NCBI RefSeq assembly: GCF_050003625.1 | Contig: NC_134401.1 | Span: forward strand, 868,001 to 932,000 | Reading direction: 5' to 3' | DNA length: 64,000 nucleotides | Origin: Haematobia irritans | Lineage: Eukaryota; Arthropoda; Insecta; Diptera; Muscidae | Shown here: positions 1-11,996 of the stretch, piece by piece | Layout of the letters: each line of letters opens with the position of its first letter | Position numbering within the stretch: position 1 is the first letter of the stretch | Notes under the pieces: generated by a model | Database searches by the model: none | Seen by the model: only the letters and a program-made list of their open reading frames with translations | What the model was told of the DNA's origin: nothing | Program-made: the position numbers and the translations under genes

Positions 1-1765
1 CTAAACTTGTTTGTCGCCAGGGCATTATAATTTTGATCTGCATAAAAACATACCCACCTGAATTTTGCACAAACGTAATTCGTGTTTAATAAAAATTATT
101 TTCTTAAAAGCAAATAAATTTTTATTTATGATACGAATAGCGATGATTTACTCTCGTTTGTTTCACGTTTTGAAATTTAGAAAATTATTATTTCACTGTA
201 TATTCGAATAATTGATTTTTTCTTTGCCTCGATTGCAATCTTTAAGAATTACATAAATCTTGATATTTATTTTTAATAGTTCTAACAATTGCCTCTTTTT
301 TTTTGTCTAATATACATATTTTACATCATTTACTAGCACACAAAAGTCCAATATATTACCAAATAACTCATTCATTAAATTTATTTCTCATTAAATGATG
401 TCTTTCTCTATTAATCAGATCTATTTTAGTAAATTTCGTAATAATGTCTTTGCCAGCTCCACAATGAGGTATGGAGTTTTGTATAATTTATCATTCACTT
501 CATGAATTATATTGCAAAACATAATGTCCACAACCAAAGCAAACACAAATTGCACCGTATCTGATTGACCTAATAAAATACTTTTTGTTTTTGTCAAACC
601 GACGCCTGCTTCCAACGTCTCAGCCAGGGATTAGAACAAAACAACGGCATAAGCAAACGAAATCGCAACCTCAAAAACCGGAGGACAGTTAATAACCGGC
701 CATTATGACTTGGCAAACGAGATGAAGAAAATGGCAACAACCCGCATTGAGCCACAAAAATTGCACGAAATGACATTTTCCTCATCCCCACAGACATAGA
801 ATTGCTAATCAACTTCGTCGTCATCATCATCGTAGTCCTCATCATCAGATGCGACAATAACCACTGTAACAACGCTGTAGCTCAGCAACTGCAATAAGAA
901 AGCGAAATTATTTCCCATCATATTCGTATCACAAATTGCATTGAACCGTCATCAACAAAGTAACCTCTTTTTTTGGTTCGTGGTCTATGTCTCTGTGAAA
1001 CCACTAATTCGCACTAAAAAAATCCTCAAAAATATAGGAATTCATAAATCACTTGAAAAGAAACCCGTAGTACAAACAAGATCTTGAGGTTGAATTCAAA
1101 ACTTTGGCTTTTAATCCATTGACATAACAAAATCAGTAACTCATTAGCAAATGAGTAAAACTACTGACGCCTCTCAGCCAATATTCCTATAGGATTTGTG
1201 GCCAGTTTCCATTCAACATTAAGGCTTAGGGTTTGAGCTAGCTAGCAATTTAGACAAACATAGCAGAGGCTCTCATCGAATAATGTCTGGCACACGATTG
1301 TTGCTGGAAAATATCGACAAAGTCATAAATTAAGTTTTTGGCTAATACAGACCAGCACGGAGGACACCAGTAAATATGGAAACATTCACACCACTTCATT
1401 CATTTGGAGTTTTTGTATTACAACAATAAATCCAAAGGTTGGACCGCTGCTATGAAATTGACAGTATTTCTATAAATAGTAAGAATTGTGAATTTAGCTG
1501 AAAATTGTTCCTTTTTATTTTATTTAAATTTAATATATTTTTTTAATATAGAAAATAAGTTAAAAAGGATACTGGATTGGAGACGATTGTCCAAAACGTA
1601 TGAAATGGAGAACGATTTTTATATTTGTATTTGGTCCATACGAAAAAAAAACAGTAACGATATGCTATTAAATAAGCTTATTAATTACATGTACAAGGTA
1701 TGTTAACGCATGTACTTTCTACAACGTAGTCTAGAATGCGCATCCTAGAAAAGAAACTTGTATGT
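1..1765. other. Intergenic, no gene recognised
   Basis: AT-rich non-coding sequence. The only longer open frames are on the minus strand near 421-872. They are driven by CAT/ATG-type trinucleotide runs around 815-850 and read as low-complexity Met/Thr-rich peptides, so I do not treat them as genes. I see no transposon ends here. Confidence 0.6.
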
Positions 1766-1779
1766 TACATTACAACGTG
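1766..1779 (+). repeat. Target-site duplication, left (SINE copy 1)
   Basis: This 14-bp sequence is repeated at 2113-2126 with one mismatch and brackets SINE copy 1. It supports true retroposition rather than duplication of flanking DNA. Confidence 0.7.
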
Positions 1780-2112
1780 TGCAATGGTTAGCATGCCCGC
1801 CTTGCATACACAAGGTCGTGGGTTCGATTCCTGCTTCGACCGAACACCAAAAAGTTTTTCAGCGGTGGATTATCCCACCTCAGTAATGCTGGTGACATTT
1901 CTGAGTGTTTCAAAGCTTCTCTAAGTGGTTTCACTGCAATGTGGAACGCCGTTCGGACTCGGCTATTAAAAGGAGGTCCCTTGTCATTGAGCTTAACATG
2001 GAATCGGGCAGCACTCAGTGATAAGAGAGAAGTTCACCAATGTGGTATCACAATGGACTGAATAGTCTAAGTGAGCCTGATACATCGGGCTGACACCTAA
2101 CCTAACCTAACC
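1780..2112 (+). mobile_element. tRNA-derived SINE, copy 1
   Basis: Nearly full-length copy of a short retroposon family seen seven times in this window. The head is tRNA-like: an A-box-like stretch (GCAATGGTTAGCATG) is followed by a B-box (GGTTCGATTCC). These are the two internal RNA polymerase III promoter elements of tRNA genes. A conserved body with no coding potential follows, then a tail of CCTAA units. The sequence TACATTACAACGTG at 1766-1779 recurs with one mismatch at 2113-2126, as expected for a target-site duplication made by LINE-type reverse transcription. The first bases of the head found in copy 3 are missing. It needs a partner LINE, and none is visible here. Confidence 0.85.
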
Positions 2113-2328
2113 TACATTACAATGTGGGCTATAAATATATATGTTTGACTGTATGCGTTATTTATGTGTTGGTGACTATGTTGTTGGTGACACGAACAGG
2201 TGGATAGGGTGTATGTCTTCAAAATAGATGATTCGTGATCCTATTCTCCGTGCGGATAAAATGTAAAGTTTCTACATCCTGTTTATGATGAATTATCTAA
2301 AACCTTCCTTTGTGAGCAGAAAACTTAA

Positions 2329-2568
2329 CCCTCTAATGCCCCAATTTTTTTTGCCATCTGATTAAATTTTCAATGTTAACGACACAAAAGCAAGAGAACT
2401 AAGCAAGAAAAAATTATACCCTAAAATTCAGCATATGCTGCAAAGCCTCTTGAATAGTTACAAATAAGTTTTGTTTTTATTTTGCCCATTTTTGTTGTTT
2501 TAATGTGTGTTTTACTAAAAGCTTCCTTTATTAAATGAAGCCTAAAGGCGGACTTGGGCATTAGAGGG
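2329..2568. mobile_element. piggyBac-like MITE with TTAA target sites
   Basis: A 240-bp non-coding element. The 13-bp terminal inverted repeats are perfect: CCCTCTAATGCCC at 2329-2341 and its reverse complement at 2556-2568. It is flanked on both sides by TTAA (2325-2328 and 2569-2572), the target duplication specific to piggyBac-type transposases, and the CCCT start fits that superfamily. The interior has no open frame, so it is non-autonomous and would depend on a transposase encoded elsewhere. Family assignment rests on the termini and TTAA only. Confidence 0.75.
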
Positions 2569-2735
2569 TTAATTTTTTTTATTTATTTTTAAAGAAAAAA
2601 GTGTAGCTTTGTTTGTTTAAAATTTCGTTCCTCAGAAAAGAAAAGTCTTCCTTCAGTGTACTTAGTATATTATAGGTTTAGCAGTGCAGAAGCTAATAAT
2701 GCAAATAGATCATCCTTCAAGGAGCTACGGATTTG

Positions 2736-3046
2736 TTATGGTTAGCATGCCCGCCATGCTTCCAAAGTGCCATGGGTTTAATCACAATTTCGACCAAACA
2801 CCACAAAGTTTTTCATTAGTGGATTATACCCTCTCCATAATGCTGGTGACATTTGTGGGTGTTTCAAAGCTTCTCCAAATAGTTTCACTTCAATATTAAC
2901 GGCTGTTCAGACTCTGCTATAAAAAAGATGTGTCCCGTCATTGCGAATTGAACAGAGAAGAGAAAAGTTCAACATTTGTTGTATCACAATGGACTGAATA
3001 GTCGAAGTAAGCTTAAAATAACGGACTACTACTATACCTAACCCAC
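2736..3046 (+). mobile_element. tRNA-derived SINE, copy 2 (diverged)
   Basis: It matches the SINE body along its whole length (GGTTAGCATGCCCGCC near the start, then the ACACCACAAAGTTTTTCA block, ending in CTAACCC). Many substitutions are present, and the B-box is degraded to GGGTTTAATCAC. It is older than copies 1 and 3 and probably inactive. Confidence 0.75.
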
Positions 3047-6000
3047 TAAAAAAAATTAAATGTAAAAAAATGTTCGCCTTGTGTATGTTTTTACGTAATG
3101 CAAACACGTCCATATTAATAATCATCCATAAATTTTCCCATAATAAAATCTCAATAGAGAATCCAAGTATTGTTGGGCCACAGAACAAATCACGTTTTCA
3201 AGACAATAATCTTTGTCTAATTTGTAAAATGGAATGACCGAAAAGAAAGCAGTCCAAGTAACGTTTCTTCAGCAAAAATCCGTCCATTGGATGGTAACAT
3301 ACACAGCGTAAATGGCAATGGCCATGACGATTAACAGTAACCCTTTGGTACGATGCTTAAACAACCAATTGGCCAAAATAAAGCAAAACGATCATGATTA
3401 TAACAATCATAACAATAATAATAATAGCAAGAAAAAACGAAAAGTGCCATGAAGTACAACACCTATGTGAGATAAAAAAAAAAAAAAACGTTTAGGAGGT
3501 TTTCAGAGTAGAAAAGAAGAACCTCATATCTTCGAGTTATGCCTAAACAAACATAGTATAGTATTGGTAGAGATTTCAAATATTCATTCAAATATGTCTA
3601 TTAATTTTTATTATTTAATTTAAAATATAGTTTGAAATAATGGTGGGAAACTTATTAGAACTAGTATGAAATTATAATTTGTATAATAATCCAAACTTGG
3701 CCTACACATTCTGCAAATATTAGAGCTAAAAACATCGATCTTCAACTTAAAGTACAAATAGAATTGACTTCTCTAGATCAAACTCCCCAGAGTCTATGGT
3801 TGATCTAAGATAACACTAAAATACATGCATGAGACGGGTGGGTGGCATAAACAAGAGGCCACTACACCACGACTGACCAGCTAATGTTGCATGAAATTGA
3901 TCTTCACACTTGAAACAAGGGCATGCTGTGAGGCATTGTCTGCATAAGTTTACGTATGTATGTGTGTGTGTGTTTGTTCAAAAGCTAAAGTATTTAACTC
4001 ATCATCATGGTTGATGAAGCCAGTGACGATGTAGATGATCATCTCAGCTAACTATCCATCCGTCTATCCATCAACGAATTGATGTTGTGTGATCTTGTAT
4101 AGATCAAATAGAGATCTCTTTTTGCTTCATGTTTCAATTGAAACATACAACAAAAGACAATACAATAAAGATGATGATTAAATAAAAAAACACACACACA
4201 CAACAACGACGAAATGTTCAGATCAGTGTCCAAAGTGCCCTGATATTGGACCACAATGGAAGAAAATCCGCCTGGAAGAAAAGCAAATCGTATGTTGGCA
4301 ATTGGCTGGTTGGTAAAACTATTGTTATGGCTGTATGTGCACCCACTAATCACGCGTGTAACAAGCTGCAACAAAGACAATTGTAAAGATCATCTGACTT
4401 ATTTTCGCCCAGTCATGCTTTCGAACGAGGGAGGCGAGATTAGGCATGGAAGAAATTGTGGAAGCAAAATTTCCTATTTCTTCCCATTTTTCTCGATATT
4501 AACTCCATTCCAGAAACTAAGTCCAATACCACAGATTCATTTAGGTTGCTAGCTTATTTAGAGCATTCCATCGTGCTACGACTGAATTCCGTATTCATCC
4601 CGATTCTCTTTGAAGATACTACTTCAATCATTATAGGTTTGATTTCAGCTTAAAACTATGCGTTGATAAACTACAATAGTAGCTTAACCAACAGAGGAAA
4701 AGTAGGTAGACTGCAAGATGGTTGGATGGACGATCGTTTCGAAACTCCCACATTCCTCATTTGCATCCTACACTTGCAGCGAAACTATCATCCAATTATC
4801 AGTATAAATTCGGATAATTCTCTAAAGCAGAATCACACTCGAACCTCCCGAAAAAAGTGGTTTTGATAGTCGGATTTGCTTTAAAAACAATTCACGTGAT
4901 CCATAGTGGACCTATACGTTCTAGCTGACCATCCATCACTTTAGTGAGCCTCCCTCGAAAGTCAACAATGAAAGAGATTTATGTGCTTGTATGTACATTT
5001 GATCATTCCGGTCATACAAAAGAGTCTATGATCACCACATCAGGCATGGCTATTATACGGTATGATCACCACATCAGCAACATCATCGTCATCAGCAACA
5101 TCAACGGACAAATCTAAAGCAAAGCACCAAAAACGTGAATGCGAGCACTTCATTCCCAATACATTCGACATTCAACCACACAATGCTACTCCATCTAGCA
5201 CTAAGGAAAAATCATCGAAAGGCCATACGCGAATGGCCTTACCATCATGTACACATTGTGTTGAAGGATGCTCTGACAGACCAGACCGACTATCAGACAA
5301 TTGATAGGGAATGAGCTTTAAATTTCGTATTTGTTGCAATTAGAATCAAATTGACGATGCTCCTTCAATAATCAAGCAAATCAACACGACAGTCTGTGTT
5401 CCGATTGTCGATATTGGCTTCAATCTGCTACGAGTATGGCACTTCGTGGATTTTTATTTTGTGAGGTTCTTGGTGGCCTCCAAATACCACCCCCTCCCAT
5501 CTCCTGCCAGTGTCAGCTTCGTATAGAATTTCCCTCGTAACATATGAGAGATTTTTATGATGATCTCTTTTGACAGATAAGAAAATTAGAATCATTCTCC
5601 AGAAGGATGGGGGCGATTTCTTCTTTGGGCTATAAGAAGTTGCCACTAAGCTTTTCTCTTTGCTTCTCATCGAGTCCATGGGGGGTATACATGATTATTG
5701 CTAGCTGACTGGGTAGCTGTCTACCCTATAGCGAGCTGGTATAGTTCTAGTTTAGGCTCTTTTGTTGCCAATTCAACTCTGAACCCTTTTGTACACGTTA
5801 AAAATAATGACTTGGGTTTGGAGAAAAAAATGTCTTTAAGTGCTAATAAAGATCGTTATCCACATTCTACGATTGCGTGTGCTTGACCTTCAAAACCAAC
5901 TTCAAGGATAAAAGAAATGTTTGTTTGTGTAAAATTTCGTTTTGACCGGCGTATTATTTTTTTTGCGTGTAGTCTATCCCTGATCTGTGGTGAGAGTGCA

Positions 6001-6813
6001 GAGCGGGTTTTGGGGCCGTCTAGGAGCATAATGTGAGTTTTTGTAGCGCCCAAGTTGGCCTGTTGCTGATGTGTGTGCAACAACAGCAGTTTCGTCTGAC
6101 ACGACAAACATGCTTTGGTGCAACTGTTGTTTGTTGCCTGTTGGTGGCAGCTTGCTGGCCGCTGTTTGCCTGCTTGTTTAGCTTTCTGTTGCAAGCTGTA
6201 TCTGCCCCAGTGAGGGTGGATGCAATGCGGCTCCATTTCGTTTATCGCATTTCTTGTTATGTCTCCGTTTTTCGATGCTGTTCACTTAGTGGTGATATTG
6301 CCATTCTTGTGTTTGTTTGGCATTGCCACAATTGTTACGCGCCAGCTCTACATTATCGCTCAAAACTCTGTTCACCTTTCGGGGTATCTGAGCAGTGTTT
6401 TGTTGTGTTCTTGTTTCATTTTTCCTGTGATTTGATTTGGTACTTGTTGTCGGTTTTTCGATGTGTTTCATCTTCGGCCCTGTGATCACGATTTATTTTC
6501 TCTTGCTTAAATGTTGTTACCGTTGAGTGGGAATTAAGCACATTATTTTTACGTTTTGCATTCATGATTTGATTGCGAGGACATTTCATATGACATATAG
6601 TCTTGAAATCGAAATATATTTAATTATTTTATATATGAATATTGTATGTATATGAATATTTCCAATTTGGGGAAGCACATCTTGGGCTAGACATCTCGCC
6701 TTTAATAAATCGGAAACAATATTTTAGAATTCGTTTTTGAAACTTAGCCTTTAAGTTAGAAAAAAACCTTCAAAAATATGAGACGTTCTTAAATTCGATT
6801 TTACTTGAAAGTC
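3047..6813. other. Intergenic, no gene recognised
   Basis: Non-coding sequence with short microsatellites: (TG)n near 3960-3975 and (CA)n near 4190-4202. A 17-bp direct repeat (TATGATCACCACATCAG) lies near 5060 with a partial earlier copy near 5028. A locally GC-richer block at about 5990-6480 opens overlapping frames on both strands (longest 150 codons at 6033-6485). The peptide is Cys/Leu/Phe-rich with no recognisable domain, and I do not call it a gene. Confidence 0.5.
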
Positions 6814-7120
6814 GAGCCACCGTGGTGCAATGGTTAGCATGCTCGCCTTGCATACACAAGGTCGTGGGTTCGATTCCTGCTTCGACCGAACACCAAAAAG
6901 TTTTTCAGCGGTGGATTATCCCACCTCAGTAATGCTGGTGGCATTTCTGAGGGTTTCAAAGCTTTTCTAAGTGGTTTCCCTTGTCATTGAGCTTAACATG
7001 GAATCGGGCAGCACTCAGTGATAAGAGAGAAGTTCACCAATGTGGTATCACAATGGACTGAATAGTCTAAGTGAGCCTGATACATCGGGCTGCCACCTAA
7101 CCTAACCTAACCTAACCTAA
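6814..7120 (+). mobile_element. tRNA-derived SINE, copy 3 (complete head)
   Basis: The best-preserved 5' end of the family: GAGCCACCGTGGTGCAATGG, then the A-box, B-box (GGTTCGATTCC) and body, ending in four tandem CCTAA units. Compared with copy 1 it lacks an internal segment of about 45 bp after GTGGTTTC, the part holding ACGCCGTTCGGACTCGGC. No convincing target-site duplication is visible. Confidence 0.85.
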
Positions 7121-7680
7121 GGGGTGACATGTTTATAAAGAATTTATATTCAATTATGAAAAAACAACTGAAAAGTAGGTAAATTGTGTTTTACACAAAC
7201 ACATAGATTTTAGACATTATTAATATCTGTCGGAGTGTGAGAAAAATTACAAAGAAGAATCTTAAATAATATCAGCTGTAGTGTTTGTATGAATGACCAT
7301 TTAATAGAGAGGTACAGAAAAAAAATGGTCTCAAAATTGCGTATTTTTCGTTGAACGTTACAGATGCATTTTAGTGTCCAATGTCAATGTGGAGAATATT
7401 TATAGCGATTATAAATTACAGACTCTAATTTAAAATAACATTAAGAAATAAATTGAAACTAAGTGTGGAGTTCGAGTAATATAGACAGAATTTGAAATGA
7501 GTTGGAAAGCATAAATACTACACACAAGAAATAAAAGCATAATTCGATTTGCCATGCCAGAATGTTTAGCACCCGAAGGGTTAAGAAGTAGAGGTGTGTC
7601 CCTGAACAATTGAGATAGCAGACTATATGCACCGAAAAATAGATCATGAGGCCAAATATTTCTCGTCCTTAAATTCATCA

Positions 7681-7936
7681 ACCGAACACCAAAAAGTTTT
7701 TCAGCGATGGATTATCCCACCTCAGTAATGCTGGTGACATTTCTGAGGGTTTCGAAGCTACTCTAAGTGGTTTCACTGCAATGTTGAACGCCGTTCGGAG
7801 TCGGCTATAAAACGGAGGTCCCTTGTCATTGAACTTAACATCGGAATCGGAATCGGGCAGCACTCAATCATAAGAGAGAAGTTCACCAATGTGGTATCAC
7901 CATGGGTCTGAATGGGCTGTCACCAAACCTAACCTA
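7681..7936 (+). mobile_element. tRNA-derived SINE, copy 4 (5' truncated)
   Basis: It begins at ACCGAACACC inside the family consensus, so the whole tRNA-like promoter head is missing. It continues through the body to a short CCTAA tail. 5' truncation is typical of incomplete reverse transcription. A foldback-element remnant abuts its 3' end. Confidence 0.8.
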
Positions 7937-7937
7937 T

Positions 7938-8127
7938 CACCCCAAACTTGAACGGTAAACATGAAATAAGTTTATCGTAGCTACGTTATTTTCTCAAAAA
8001 TTATGTACCTAATTTCTGCAACAAAACAAAATTTTTTTGGGACAAAAAGTTCCATGTTCACCGTCCAAAAATAACATTTTGCTCTTGATACATGTTTGGT
8101 GTTATCACATTTCTTCTCTGGATGTTC
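7938..8127. mobile_element. Remnant of the CACCCAGAGAAGG foldback family
   Basis: It shares the sequence order of the complete copies at 23676, 30200 and 34831: AACATG near the start, TTATTTTCTC, ATGTACCTAATTTCTGC, ACCGTCCAAAAATAACATTT, GCTCTTGATACATG, TTCTTCTCTGGATG. The left terminus is lost or heavily mutated, so the inverted-repeat symmetry is only partial. Confidence 0.65.
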
Positions 8128-10679
8128 GACTAAGATCAACTTGGCTTTAATAATTTTGAAATATTCTTCAAAATTATTTCTAAATTTAAAACCAAATTCC
8201 CCTTTCCCCGCAAAAAAAAAAAAACTTTCAATACAATTCGAAGCCTGTCTGAACTAAATAATCTATAAGTTCCCATAATAAATCATCATTAAAAAAACCT
8301 GTCTCAAAGAACCAAGTCTACTCCATCTTCAGGCTGGACAAACTCCACAGCAAAAACAACAACCAGCGTTAAACACCTTGTTAATGGCTTTATTGATTTC
8401 ATAATTTGGCCAATTAAAGGCACACTTGGAGTTATACTCCAACAATAAAGCTGCAACCACACCAACAGCAAGATACCAACTTGAGGCAATTAGTCAAACT
8501 CTTTGCATATGGCATTAGCAATAAAGCCTTCTGCTGGAGTTGAGATGCATAGCCATAGTTAAAATTCAAGCTAAGCTTTGGAGAAGTATTGGAGAATTGC
8601 TGTTATATACAAGCAAAAGTGACCAATTGCAAAACACCATCAACACTCAATGATCGTATACTGGTTTCGAGTTTTATTGGAGCCAAAACGAAACCGGAAA
8701 ATTGAGTGAATGTTGCTGGAGCCCTAACAAGCGAGGCTTAGCGAGTCTGAAGTCAAACTATCAGTGTATGTTTAACTTCATTGTAAACAACAACAAAGAA
8801 CGGAATAAACGGTTTACTAACGATTGAATTTTTTTATATCGATATAGCCCAAGAAAAATTCCGACGGTCTTTGCAAGAAATAAGAAAAAAGTACTAAAAG
8901 ATATCAGCTCCCTTCCAACAAAGGGGATTATTGAAAATATACTACGACGCTAGTAGCTAATAAAAATAATCCAAGTGAAATTAATCTATCGGGTCTATAA
9001 TATTGTGAAAAAATTAAGATAATACTCAATCAAATATCCTTGGACTTCCTGGATAATTACAGTGAATAAACCTACTTACTTATGTGTTCCATAAATTATA
9101 TCGCATCTTAGCCTCAGTAGACAACTCATAATCCCCCGATAATCACAAACAATGATCACTCACTAGGGTGACTGCATTTATAATTCGTTGCTTTGCCTGT
9201 TTTAATTAATGCCAAATAATTAATAATCACAAAAACCTACCTGAATAAGTGCGGGTGGGCCACAATTGAACGTATTGGGATGCGAATTGCTCCCTACTAG
9301 TGTATCGTATGTTCTCAACGGTAGTCGGTCGTCACCCACAGCTATAGCCACCGTCACTTGAGACTGTCGAAGTGTCAGCGAGTCAGTTAATGAGTGAATG
9401 ATAATTTCTAGTTTTGTGTCTTTGTGCTGCATGCAACACTTTGCTTTGCATAATTCACATTCGTGGTTGTTGTTTTTATTTTATTCTCGGCTTTCAGTAA
9501 TTACAATTGTGTGATACGCTATTCAATTGAATATTAAATGAAATTTGCAAATATCTCTCAATGGTTGTCGTTTTGTGAATGCGCAGCAATATTCGATGTC
9601 ATGTTGAACCACATGCTGTGGAGGTTAATGTAGACAAAATAAAAACTTCCATGAAAACCTATTGCAGTTTCATCTACATCAAAATCAAGGCTCAAGTTCA
9701 ATTTGAAGGTAAGCAAATCTTCCAACAGTATGAAGGTAATGAAGTAACTATGATGGATACAGATGCAGAGATGAAATTTTTGTGTCTAGCGAATCACCAA
9801 AGGGATTCAATGGAATATTACCCTCATACCTATAATTCCTAATTACTGGTCTTTTTCTCTTCATTCTTCTCCACAAGTGCAAATGAAAAGGTGACACCAG
9901 TAATTAACAGACAATACCCTCAAAACAACCTCATAATCTCACAACATTTACGTAGCCCTATTAGGATCTTTGCCTAGATTCTACGTTTCTAACTAGAAAT
10001 AGAAATAACCAGACAATTTAATCTACCATCGCAAATTGTCCAATGATAATCATCTCACTACGAACTCATTAGGAACTTTCGGAAAAAATGTTCGAACTGC
10101 ACTAGTTTACAGAATAGTACGGAGGCACCATTTCCAATTTCAATGATAATCTATCCTTGTGGGAATTAAATGCCATAATCCCATACAATAGCGTACAGTA
10201 GTTTTGTGGTCGGGAATATGGTGGGTGGATTTCGAGAAGGAAACAAACTCCTAGTTTTGCAAATAATCGCAGACGATGCCTATCATGGTCTACGAAGACA
10301 TACGTATCTATATTGAAGGGTTTGGGGTAGCAACTCAATTTGCAATGATTTGCTAATGTTTATTTGATTTCCTCTTTGTCTCAAGGTGATTTAAAAGGAA
10401 ATCTTCCTTAATCTGGCGCTATATTTAGCTACCTTCAATGTCCGGGATCATGGAAGAGACAGAAAATGAGAACAGATCGTGATGTCGTAACTAGCGCCAG
10501 GATTATCCCTTATTAGGACTTGAATTGTCTAGACAAAGGATCTATTCTGATGGCTTTGCACAATGTAAGGGATTAATATTTTGATTATAGATCAATTTAA
10601 CTAGAATGTAATTATCCAGAACTAAGAAAAAATGAAAATTATTCTATATTGATAGAAAACACAAAATATAAATATAAAT
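8128..10679. other. Intergenic, no gene recognised
   Basis: Unremarkable AT-rich sequence. Open frames reach at most about 87 codons (9579-9842) with no family resemblance. No transposon termini or RNA genes are recognised. Confidence 0.5.
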
Positions 10680-10706
10680 GGTACACAGACAAAAGTCCGT
10701 TCTTAA

Positions 10707-10788
10707 ACTAATGCTAAAATTATCAGTTTCCAATGCTTTTCTTATTTTTTATACTAATTTTATATTTCCTATAATTTTAGCATTAGTT
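10707..10788. repeat. Short inverted repeat (18-bp arms)
   Basis: AACTAATGCTAAAATTAT near 10707 is followed by its exact reverse complement ending near 10788. This predicts a stem-loop with a loop of about 45 nt. It lies at the edge of a MITE-dense stretch and may be part of a degraded foldback element. Confidence 0.55.
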
Positions 10789-10854
10789 ATAAATAAATAA
10801 TAAAAAAAAAATAATTTTATAAAAAATGATTTTTTTGTTTCAAGTAGGTCTATA

Positions 10855-10985
10855 ATGTTTTATGAACTAAACGTGGGTATACATTTATTATAATTTGTAA
10901 TTATTATAAAGCTTTTAATATATAAATAAAAATAAGTTCAATGCTAACTACACTTCTCAAAATAGTAAGAATGAAGTAGGTCGTG
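10855..10985 (-). mobile_element. MITE fragment, inverted relative to 11390-11500
   Basis: The reverse complement of this segment matches the 3' part of the element starting at 11158. Shared blocks are ACTAAACGTGGGTATA, AATAAGTTCAAT and AATAGTAAGAATGAA. Two copies of the same family therefore sit head-to-head within about 600 bp. Identity looks moderate, implying old insertions. Confidence 0.6.
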
Positions 10986-11157
10986 ATTAATATGATAATG
11001 ATTTGGCACCAATGATTTTGTTCTTTACTTTTAATTAATTTTTGCTAATTTTTTGGACACAAAATATTGACAATATTAAAGACAAATTTATTTAAAATTA
11101 AAAAATTTTCATTAATAGGAACTATACAATATTTGTTTAAAAACATCATTAAGTTTA

Positions 11158-11500
11158 GGTACACAGAAAAGAAGGAAATTGTCCTATAGCAAGAATGTAC
11201 CACTTTGTGCGAAAATTAACCAAAATTATACTCCACATTTTGAGATTTTAACAAATCGTTGTTGAAACCAGGAACATTTGATGCCCTGGTTTTCTGTTTA
11301 ACTACAACTCGCGAAATTACACCCTCTCATAGAAGAAAAAATAAAAGTAAAAAAACAAAATCATTGGCGTCAAATCAAGAGCATTTTAACCATACTGTAG
11401 TTCATTCTTACTATTTTTGGGAATCGTAAAAATCGTGCTTTAGTTCATATTGAACTTATGTGTACTGTCAATGAACTTTATACCCACGTTTAGTCCTTAA
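11158..11500 (+). mobile_element. TACACAGAAAA-ended MITE, copy a
   Basis: It begins TACACAGAAAAG and contains GTTCATTCTTACTATTTTTG, GTTCATATTGAACTTATGTG and GAACTTTATACCC. The same blocks occur in the same order at 19691-19890. It is non-coding. A matching right terminus (TTTTTTCAGTGTA) occurs at about 11983-11995, beyond the SINE at 11609, so the original element may have been split by that SINE. Confidence 0.6.
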
Positions 11501-11594
11501 AATGTTTGAGACTATGCTTAACAAAATGAAATTTGCTTTGGGCTGTGGAAAATTTCGAAAAAATAATAAAATTTAACTACAAACATGTAATTTT

Positions 11595-11608
11595 TTCCAC
11601 TAACAATA
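11595..11608 (+). repeat. Target-site duplication, left (SINE copy 5)
   Basis: TTCCACTAACAATA is repeated exactly at 11940-11953 on the other side of the SINE. A perfect 14-bp duplication marks a clean retroposition event. Confidence 0.85.
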
Positions 11609-11939
11609 TGTTAGGTTAGGTTAAGTGGCAGCCCGATGTATCAGGCTCACTTAGACTATTCAGTTCATTGCGATACCACAGTGGCGAACTTCTCTCTTAT
11701 CATTGAGTGCTGACCGATTCCATGTTAAGTTCACTGACAAGGGACCTTCTTTTTATAGCCGAGTCCGAACGGTGTGAAAACACATAGAGAAGCTTTGAAA
11801 CACTCAGAAATATCACCAGCATTACTGAGGTGGGATAATCCATCGCTGCAAAAATTTTTTGATGTTCGGTCGAAGCAGGAATCGAACCCACCACCTTGTG
11901 TATGTAAGGCGGGCATGCCATTGTACCACGGTGGCTCCC
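11609..11939 (-). mobile_element. tRNA-derived SINE, copy 5, full length
   Basis: Complete minus-strand copy. It reads TTAGGTTAGGTTA at its left edge (the CCTAA tail reversed) through the body to GAATCGAACCC (B-box reversed) and CCACGGTGGCTCC (5' head reversed). It is bracketed by the perfect duplication TTCCACTAACAATA. Small changes in the promoter head include a substitution in the A-box region. Confidence 0.9.
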
Positions 11940-11953
11940 TTCCACTAACAATA
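11940..11953 (+). repeat. Target-site duplication, right (SINE copy 5)
   Basis: Exact repeat of 11595-11608. Confidence 0.85.
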
Positions 11954-11996
11954 AGTTAAATTTAACGTCAGTTTAACTACGGTTTTTTCAGTGTAG

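Noticed and set aside
1780..1850. tRNA gene (A-box and B-box present)
   Set aside because: There is no acceptor-stem pairing and the sequence continues into a repeated body with a CCTAA tail. It is a SINE head, not a tRNA.
5062..5304. 80-codon Ser/Thr-rich frame
   Set aside because: Starts in a repeated TGATCACCACATCAG segment and shows no family resemblance or splice partner.
6033..6485. 150-codon plus-strand frame, Cys/Leu-rich
   Set aside because: No domain, overlapping frames on both strands, composition driven by a local GC-richer patch. No splice or homology support.
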